Positions 1-3,969 of a DNA stretch of 5,103 nt are shown here, in pieces (position 1 is the first letter of the stretch; every line of letters starts with the position of its first letter). Position numbers and translations under genes: made by a program. The notes under the pieces are model-generated. The model had not been told where the DNA came from. It did no database searches and saw only the letters and a program-made list of their open reading frames with translations. This DNA is from Pseudomonadota bacterium. GTDB lineage: Bacteria; Myxococcota; Bradymonadia; UBA4248. The stretch is from NCBI GenBank assembly GCA_017613855.1, contig JAGACY010000053.1:1-5103 (forward strand), read 5' to 3'.

Positions 1-116
1 AAGCCGTCAAATTCAATCCTTATCGCAGAGGTGAAGTGGCACATGGATTTACATGGCAGCCACAATTCTTTGCTTCCCCCGAAATGTCCGGATTTGGCTT
101 TATTGGCCGTTTCTAA
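1..116 (+). CDS. C-terminal end of a small glycine-rich envelope protein (5' end outside window)
   Basis: The reading frame enters with codons starting at position 3 and stops at TAA 114-116, giving about 37 residues. The end, with the pattern W-x-P-x-F-x(3)-P-E-M-x-G-F-G-x(3)-R-F, matches the C-terminus of the complete gene at 2857-3597, as does the preceding A-V-K-F-N-x-Y-R. This is therefore the tail of a paralogue whose body lies to the left. The tail probably forms the last strand or a C-terminal sorting segment ending in Phe, as outer-membrane proteins often do; that is an inference. A decayed paralogue begins 22 bases after the stop, so the two look like a tandem array. Function unknown. 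Confidence 0.75.
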   Translation, partial: AVKFNPYRRGEVAHGFTWQPQFFASPEMSGFGFIGRF

Positions 117-138
117 TACGTTTTTAGCAGGCACCATC

Positions 139-390
139 ATGAATTATATCTCCAAAATTATCACTTCCATATGGAGTAGACAAAGCGTATTATGATAAAA
201 AGTACTAACCGGAGAAATTTTAGTCTTCAGTGGTGCCGCTTTCACGATTACAGGTGTTGCATTGCTCATTGCAGAAGCCGTTGAATTTGCGCCCTATCGA
301 CGCAATGCAATTTCGGGTAATTTGACATGGCATCCGGAATTCTATGTGACGCCGGAAATGACCGGATTTGGAATCAGCGGACGTTTTTAA
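139..390 (+). pseudogene. Collapsed paralogue of the glycine-rich envelope protein family
   Basis: ATG 139 opens 18 codons resembling the start of a signal peptide (M-N-Y-I-S-K-I-I), ended by tandem stops TGA-TAA at 193-198 in the same frame. From 199 the frame continues to TAA 388-390 and aligns without gaps to the last repeat and tail of the intact copy at 2857: K-V-L-T-G against K-V-V-T-G, then G-V-A-L-L-I-A-E-A-V-E-F against G-V-S-L-L-I-A-D-A-V-K-F, ending T-G-F-G-I-S-G-R-F. Compared with the 246-residue intact copy, most of the first two-thirds is missing, so an internal deletion plus stops has destroyed it. It could only be translated as a short fragment if a non-ATG start were used after 198, and I see no convincing one. 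Confidence 0.75.
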
Positions 391-410
391 TTTTTTTATG
401 AGAAGGAATA

Positions 411-760
411 ATGAAAGCCATCACCAAACTTATTAGCATCATTACAGGAACAGGCATCGCTGCGAGTTCGTTTTTTGCTGCCTGCACAGATTATTATGGT
501 CCGGCCCCAGGAGAATGGGAAAAGGAAGCTGAACGTTGCTGCCAAGATGCAGCCAATTATGAACACTGTGTCAAAGTCTTCCGGGATACCGGCGAGTGTG
601 AGACGGATAACGCTCAACCGTAGATTCTTCATACAAAGGTATTGGCGATATCACGATTATATACAATTGCAGAGATGTAGAAGGCACAATGATTTATACT
701 CCGGACGAATTTCAATTGTGTCACCATGTGTGTCAGGTGGACACAAGCGCATGTGATTAG
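411..760 (+). pseudogene. Cys-rich lipoprotein gene interrupted by one frameshift
   Basis: ATG 411 follows AGAAGGA (401-407) at short spacing. The first 70 residues (to TAG 621-623) begin with a charged, then hydrophobic segment and F-A-A-C at 22-25, a plausible lipobox with Cys25 as the lipidated residue, followed by T-D-Y-Y-G-P-A-P and Cys at 43, 44, 53 and 63. Directly downstream the frame one base back is open from 611 to TAG 758-760. It encodes a similar-looking piece of about 49 residues with four more Cys (Y-N-C-R-D, Q-L-C-H-H-V-C, S-A-C-D) and no start codon at its head. The two pieces are best read as one protein of about 116 residues missing one base between 611 and 620, where the second frame is free of TAA 608-610 and the first has not reached TAG 621. 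No slippery heptamer is visible, so programmed shifting is unlikely. It starts 20 bases after the previous remnant, so it may be cotranscribed. Family and function unknown. Confidence 0.65.
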
Positions 761-840
761 ATGAAAATCGAATTATCCAGAACAACGCAAATTGGATAAT
801 GAAATATCCAAACATCTATCGATCATATTACAAATGAGGA
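761..840 (+). repeat. Copy A of an 80-nt intergenic repeat with inverted-repeat core
   Basis: This stretch aligns without gaps to 2666-2745 (constant offset 1905). By eye 54 of the first 70 positions agree, falling off to the right. Arms ATTATCCA (772-779) and TGGATAAT (793-800) are perfect complements around a 13-nt centre. A further half-site ATATCCAAACAT (804-815) follows. It sits just upstream of the Fic gene's ribosome site, so it could be an operator, a leader hairpin or a promoter fragment; GATAAT 795-800 could serve as a -10. Confidence 0.7.
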
Positions 841-856
841 ATAATGAGGTCACCCA

Positions 857-1732
857 ATGCCTAAAATCTCCATCCGCTTTTTCGATGACCGCGAGGTCAG
901 AGCCATCTGGTCTGACGAAACATCCAAATGGTATTTTCTGTACTCGATATCATCGCCGTACTGCGCGATCAGGATGATTACACCAAAAACCGCAACTACT
1001 GGAAGTACCGCAAACCCAAGCTGCGACGGGAGTTTCCTCAGGTGGTTAGTCTCACTACCCAGTTGAAGCTGACTGCTCCGGATGGGAAAAAACGAATTAC
1101 CGATGTTCCGGATTATCAAGGAGTGATTGCTTTAGGCAAAGTCTTTCCATCTAACAAAGCCAATCGTTTTATCGAATGGTTTACCTTTAGTGATGAGACC
1201 ATCGACGGCAAGAGCAAACAAAAGGCTTATGCCTTGTATGAAACATCGTTCATCGACAGCATCGAAGTCGGTACTGTTAAAGGACTTCAGCAGATTCATG
1301 GGTATTTGTTTGGTGGTTTATATGATTTTGCCGGTCAAATTCGAACGGTCAATATTGCCAAAGGCGGTTTTTCCTTTGCACCGGTAAAGTTTCTGGCTCA
1401 ATCATTACAAACGATAGAAAACATGCCGGAATCTACTTTTGGATGAAATTATGAATAAGTATGTCGAAATGAATGTAGCACATCCATTTCGCGAGGGTAA
1501 CGGCAGATCACCACGAATCTGGCTCGAATTGATGCTCAAAAAATCTTTAAAACGCTGTGTGGACTGGAGCAAAATCCCCAAATATGATTATCTCAAAGCC
1601 ATGCAACGAAGCATCGTAAGCAGTACAGACATAAAAACGCTCGTTCAAAATGCACTCACTGATAAAATCCATGATCGCGAGATTTTTATGAAAGGTGTGG
1701 ATTATTCCTATTATTATGAACAAGAGGATTAG
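857..1732 (+). pseudogene. DinD/BRO-N-like domain fused to Fic AMP-transferase domain, two frameshifts
   Basis: ATG 857 has GAGGT (846-850) at good spacing. Read through two single-base lesions, the gene gives about 291 residues. Residues 1-110 resemble the BRO-N/DinD N-terminal domain ([33 protein letters not shown]), known as a DNA-associated module. Residues about 130-291 are a Fic domain: [10 protein letters not shown] (flap region), then the catalytic H-P-F-R-E-G-N-G-R at 1481-1507 with His, acidic residue, GN and Arg all present. Fic enzymes transfer AMP to target hydroxyls. The end carries S-Y-Y-Y-E-Q (1706-1723), like the C-terminal inhibitory helix of class III Fic proteins. Lesions: a T is missing in the T-run 934-937, and an extra G is present at 1441-1442 (F-D-E is restored if it is removed). 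As read, no full protein is made. Base-calling error remains possible because the shifts cancel. A terminator follows at 1776. Confidence 0.85.
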
Positions 1733-1775
1733 CTCGCTTTGGTGCGGGTTTGAGACCCGCACCTACGGCTCGCTT
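1732..1775. repeat. Hairpin cassette flanked by direct GCTCGCTT repeats
   Basis: GCTCGCTT occurs at 1732-1739 and 1768-1775, bracketing a perfect 9-bp hairpin (GGTGCGGGT 1741-1749, loop TTGAG, ACCCGCACC 1755-1763). On the minus strand it reads GCGAGC, then CGTAGGTGC and the hairpin, then GCGAGC. The same delimiter and the same CGTA-x-GTGC start occur at 3629 and 3751 on the plus strand, so it belongs to that dispersed family. It overlaps the last base of the Fic stop codon. Confidence 0.65.
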
Positions 1776-1815
1776 GCACGCCTATTTGCCGTAGGCAAAT
1801 ACGGCGTGCTTTTTT
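1776..1815 (+). terminator. Rho-independent terminator after the Fic gene
   Basis: The arms GCACGCC-TATTTGCC (1776-1790) and GGCAAATA-C-GGCGTGC (1794-1809) pair over 15 bp with one bulged base and a 3-nt GTA loop. Six T (1810-1815) follow immediately, so the orientation fits plus-strand transcripts ending after 1732. There is no matching U-run for the converging minus-strand gene, which stops at 1824. Confidence 0.85.
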
Positions 1816-1823
1816 GTGTATCG

Positions 1824-2507
1824 CTAGCTGCGACGCCCAAAACGATAACCCAGACGTATGCCTGCCCCAATCCAGCCCGGGTATGCCAATACATCATCAC
1901 CATATTCTTTTATTTCTTGGGTAAACAAAAGCCTTAACTCGAAGCTGCATCCAATCATAAAGCCATTGTCGAATGTATAAGTATATCCCAATTGCAAGGG
2001 GAGATAGGGAAAATCACTATCTATTGTCCATCCCAATCCGGCAGAAAGATCCACTGCATGCCCTCCGACAATAGCGGCAACGAAACGAAATCGTGCATCG
2101 GCATTCGCTAGCATGTTAAACTCATTGCGGATAAATCCGAACGCGGATGAAATGGAAATCTCCGGACCTATAAAAAATCGCTTTCCGACTCCAAATAAAT
2201 ATCCTGCATTAACCTTGAATAGTCCTGCGGCTCTATAAGAATCTGCATGATATAAAGCGTATTCTTTAATTCCAATGTTCGTATGATGCGCCTCATTATA
2301 TTTTTTATGATCCTCTCCATAACAGTCATTCCATGATTCATTGCATCCGACATCCAGGCCTGCTCCGCCTTGTGCATCCACATCGATATACCATCCGCCG
2401 AACTTTTCTTCAAACGATGGTGTCACCTCGTCCTGCGCATGGGCAAGATACGGAACCAAAAGTATAAACATCAAAAAAGAGCTAAACGATGCAATTTTGT
2501 TAAACAT
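1824..2507 (-). CDS. Probable outer-membrane beta-barrel protein with signal peptide
   Basis: The product is 227 residues from the ATG at 2507. An upstream in-frame TTG (2531) would add eight residues, but the ATG puts the basic residue and hydrophobic core in normal signal-peptide position and has a GGGGA site (2517-2521 on the complement) nine bases before it. The signal peptide is about residues 1-24, cleaved at A-H-A/Q-D. The mature part is rich in alternating polar/hydrophobic stretches with Gly and aromatics (G-W-Y-I-D-V-D-A, F-K-V-N-A-G-Y-L-F, F-F-I-G-P-E-I-S, L-Q-L-G-Y-T-Y-T-F, I-R-L-G-Y-R-F) typical of small porin-like barrels. Cys55 and Cys62 in an early loop could form a disulfide. 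The end, G-Y-R-F-G-R-R-S, lacks the usual final Phe. The role is unknown; a surface or structural barrel is an inference. It is transcribed convergently with the Fic gene and divergently from the gene at 2857. Confidence 0.75.
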   Translation of the reverse strand: MFNKIASFSSFLMFILLVPYLAHAQDEVTPSFEEKFGGWYIDVDAQGGAGLDVGCNESWNDCYGEDHKKYNEAHHTNIGIKEYALYHADSYRAAGLFKVNAGYLFGVGKRFFIGPEISISSAFGFIRNEFNMLANADARFRFVAAIVGGHAVDLSAGLGWTIDSDFPYLPLQLGYTYTFDNGFMIGCSFELRLLFTQEIKEYGDDVLAYPGWIGAGIRLGYRFGRRS

Positions 2508-2596
2508 AATAATGATTCCCCAAATAGCCAAAGCGGCAGCCTAAAGATGATCATTTGCATCAAAGAAATACAAATGCCTGATGCGGCAAAACAAAA

Positions 2597-2625
2597 ATTG
2601 TACCAATTTAACAAAAGATTGTTAC
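2597..2625 (-). promoter_or_regulatory. Candidate sigma70 promoter for the barrel gene
   Basis: On the minus strand, GTAACA (2620-2625, 4/6 to TTGACA) is followed after 17 bases by TACAAT (2597-2602, 5/6 to TATAAT). A start near 2590 would give a leader of about 80 bases to the ATG at 2507. This is consensus matching by eye in AT-rich DNA. Confidence 0.4.
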
Positions 2626-2665
2626 TTCACAGAATGCATTGTTAATTGTGCATTGCGCATTATAA

Positions 2666-2745
2666 ATGAATATTGAATTATCCAATAATTAACACATTGG
2701 ATAGTGAAATATCCAAACATATAACGATGATTTCAAGTATGACGA
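2666..2745 (+). repeat. Copy B of the 80-nt intergenic repeat
   Basis: This is the partner of 761-840. The arms ATTATCCAAT (2677-2686) and ATTGGATAGT (2696-2705) pair over 10 bp with one G-T/G-U pair and a 9-nt loop. The half-site ATATCCAAACAT (2709-2720) is identical to copy A. The central ten bases differ almost completely from copy A, while both arms are conserved. No Fic-like coding sequence follows; the next gene starts at 2857. Confidence 0.7.
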
Positions 2746-2842
2746 CCTAATTTTGCTGGCATGGTTGATGCATTCTATATTTTAACTTTAATGGTACGTG
2801 GTTTCTGTGCCATTTCTTTTTTAGTTTCAATCATTCAATAAA

Positions 2843-2848
2843 TATAAT
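2843..2848 (+). promoter_or_regulatory. TATAAT box immediately upstream of the 2857 start
   Basis: A perfect TATAAT lies only eight bases before ATG 2857. No good -35 is seen at normal spacing (2820-2825 is TTTAGT). If used, transcription would begin within a few bases of the start codon. Confidence 0.35.
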
Positions 2849-2856
2849 GTATTATC

Positions 2857-3597
2857 ATGAAAAGCATCGTCCGCATCATTGTTTTCTTTTTCATATCGTT
2901 CTTTTGGTTTTGCATACAACCCAATGCGGGGTTTGCACAGGAGAGCATTGCAGATAGCAATTTGTCTGAGCAATGGCTCGTCGTCCCCGAGGACTGGGAA
3001 CACGATTCGGCGCTATATCGGGGCTGGGGCTGGGGATTGTTTGGAACCGGCCTTGGCCTGGCTGTGACAGGGACAGCACTGCTCATTGTGGATGCCAAAG
3101 AAAGCTGCCACGAGTATGATTGCAATGATGGCTATTTTCTGACGGGACTGGGAGCCGGCTTTGCTGCTTTGGGCGGCCTCATGCTGATTCCTGGTATCAG
3201 TTTGCTGATTGCCGATGCAGTGAAGTTCAACAAATATCGCGATTTGGTTTTATCCGGCAATTCTGAAACGGCAATCAAGATCGCCCCCGAATTGGACTGG
3301 AAACACCAATCCAACCTCTATCGGGGCTGGGGCTGGGGTCTGCTCGGTGCAGGCGTCGTATCCCTGGCCGTCGGTACCGGACTCATGATCAGTGATTCCT
3401 CGGATGACAGCAAAGTCGTTACCGGCATATTCCTCGCGCCTATCGGTGCGGCAATGATAATTCCCGGTGTCAGCCTCTTGATTGCCGATGCGGTAAAATT
3501 CAACAAGTATCGGGATGATGCCACTGGGTTTAGCTGGCAGCCGAATTTCTACGTAAGCCCGCAAATGACGGGATTTGGCGTGAGCGCGCGATTTTAG
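2857..3597 (+). CDS. Glycine-rich envelope protein with internal duplication
   Basis: The product is 246 residues. The N-terminus (1-28) is a strong Sec signal peptide with a Phe-rich core and possible cleavage near F-A/Q-E. The rest contains two copies of one module. The first, about 44-129, starts W-E-H-D-S-A-L-Y-R-G-W-G-W-G; the second, about 144-220, starts W-K-H-Q-S-N-L-Y-R-G-W-G-W-G. Each has two Gly/Ala/Leu-rich hydrophobic stretches (about 60-79, 95-119, 161-179, 188-210) that could be membrane helices or hairpins, and each ends A-D-A-V-K-F-N-K-Y-R-D. The first module has an extra Cys-containing loop (Cys84, Cys89). The tail, about 225-246, ends in R-F and is shared with the copies at 1-116 and 139-390. 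There is no Shine-Dalgarno-like sequence before the ATG. I do not recognise a named family; an integral or surface envelope component is an inference. Confidence 0.8.
   Translation: MKSIVRIIVFFFISFFWFCIQPNAGFAQESIADSNLSEQWLVVPEDWEHDSALYRGWGWGLFGTGLGLAVTGTALLIVDAKESCHEYDCNDGYFLTGLGAGFAALGGLMLIPGISLLIADAVKFNKYRDLVLSGNSETAIKIAPELDWKHQSNLYRGWGWGLLGAGVVSLAVGTGLMISDSSDDSKVVTGIFLAPIGAAMIIPGVSLLIADAVKFNKYRDDATGFSWQPNFYVSPQMTGFGVSARF
3016..3338 (+). repeat. Intragenic direct repeat (two module starts)
   Basis: A 20-nt stretch encoding Y-R-G-W-G-W-G is identical at 3016-3035 and 3319-3338, 303 bases (101 codons) apart and in frame. A second pair of near-identical segments encodes I-A-D-A-V-K-F-N-K-Y-R-D near 3208 and 3481. 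They mark the internal duplication. Confidence 0.85.
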
Positions 3598-3602
3598 CTC
3601 AA

Positions 3603-3626
3603 CGCGGCGTATCGCAGATAGCCGCG
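3603..3626 (+). terminator. Hairpin after the 2857 gene, terminator-like but without U-run
   Basis: CGCGGC (3603-3608) and TATC (3610-3613) pair with GATA (3617-3620) and GCCGCG (3621-3626), with one bulged G and a 3-nt loop, five bases after the stop codon. The position suits transcript ending or 3' protection, but no T-run follows. Confidence 0.35.
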
Positions 3627-3628
3627 TA

Positions 3629-3809
3629 GCGAGCCGTATGTGCAGTAGGGGCGACCATGTAAGGGCGACCCAATTTGGTCGCCCGATGTGGTCGCCCTAT
3701 GCGCATAGGCGAGCACCCAAATGTAGGGGCGGTCCTGCGTGGCCGCCCCGGCGAGCCGTATGTGCTATAGGGGCGACCCAATGTGGTCGCCCTATGCGCA
3801 TAGGCGAGC
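3629..3809. repeat. Chain of three hairpin cassettes delimited by GCGAGC
   Basis: GCGAGC occurs at 3629, 3709, 3751 and 3804, marking three units. Unit 1 (3629-3714) holds nested arms GGGGCGACC 3648, GGGCGACC 3663, GGTCGCCC 3677 and GGTCGCCC 3690. Unit 2 (3709-3756) holds GGGGCGGTC 3726-3734 paired with GGCCGCCCC 3741-3749. Unit 3 (3751-3809) holds GGGCGACC 3771-3778 paired with GGTCGCCC 3785-3792. Units 1 and 3 share the start GCGAGCCGTATGTGC and the end GGTCGCCCTATGCGCATAG, which includes the palindrome TATGCGCATA (3698-3707, 3793-3802). Noncoding: open frames across it are repeat-derived. Confidence 0.8.
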
Positions 3810-3849
3810 GCCACACAAAATACATACATATCACACCAGTCATTTACGA

Positions 3850-3878
3850 TTGAACGCCGCTTCTATGCGTGATAAAAT
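3850..3878 (+). promoter_or_regulatory. Sigma70-type promoter for the PLP enzyme gene
   Basis: TTGAAC (3850-3855), a 17-base spacer and TAAAAT (3873-3878), with TG at 3870-3871 making an extended -10. It is the best promoter match in the window. Transcription would start near 3885, leaving a leader of about 85 bases before ATG 3970. Confidence 0.65.
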
Positions 3879-3891
3879 TAACCGTCTGTAT

Positions 3892-3905
3892 GGGGGAAAT
3901 CCCCC
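3892..3905 (+). other. Short G5/C5 hairpin at the 5' end of the leader
   Basis: GGGGG (3892-3896), AAAT loop and CCCCC (3901-3905), followed by six A. It lies a few bases after the predicted transcription start, so it could protect the 5' end of the message or regulate it. It is not a plus-strand terminator because no T-run follows. Confidence 0.4.
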
Positions 3906-3920
3906 AAAAAACACGAGTAA

Positions 3921-3940
3921 AGACGTTCCATGGAACGTCT
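3921..3940. promoter_or_regulatory. Perfect 20-bp palindrome in the leader of the PLP enzyme gene
   Basis: AGACGTTCCATGGAACGTCT is its own reverse complement. It lies about 40 bases after the predicted transcription start and 29 bases before ATG 3970. It could be an operator bound by a dimeric regulator, or an RNA hairpin placed just before the ribosome site AAGGA (3958-3962). CTCTTATT after it is too weak for a clear terminator. Confidence 0.5.
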
Positions 3941-3969
3941 CTCTTATTAACCCTAACAAGGACAGAAAA

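Larger units (their letters stand above)
2508..2856. other. Divergent intergenic region
   Basis: This 349-base AT-rich gap separates the minus-strand barrel gene from the plus-strand gene at 2857. It holds the ribosome site and a candidate promoter for the barrel gene (2597-2625), a short stretch of GCATTG/AATTG-type direct repeats (about 2635-2660), repeat copy B (2666-2745) and a TATAAT just before 2857. Open frames crossing it are short, lack ribosome sites and show no protein-like composition, so I call no gene here. Confidence 0.6.

Noticed and set aside
608..623. Programmed -1 frameshift in the lipoprotein
   Set aside because: No X-XXY-YYZ slippery heptamer or obvious downstream stem lies in the ten-base overlap, so an accidental lesion or read error is simpler.
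1439..1732. Separate short Fic gene starting at ATG 1451
   Set aside because: It would lack the flap and the N-terminal half of the Fic domain, and it has no ribosome site. The upstream frame joins it exactly after removal of one G.
2341..2645. Plus-strand open frames crossing the start of the barrel gene
   Set aside because: They overlap the convincing minus-strand signal peptide, have no ribosome site and show no protein-like features.
3629..3809. CRISPR array
   Set aside because: The repeated elements are hairpins of unequal length with similar sequences between delimiters. There are no uniform repeats with unique equal-length spacers and no cas genes.
3599..3853. Open frames on both strands across the hairpin chain
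   Set aside because: They only translate the repeats (Pro/Arg/Gly-rich), have no ribosome sites and are explained by the inverted-repeat structure.
3892..3916. Terminator made by the G5/C5 hairpin
   Set aside because: The plus strand has an A-run, not a T-run, after the stem, and the minus strand has its T-run on the wrong side.
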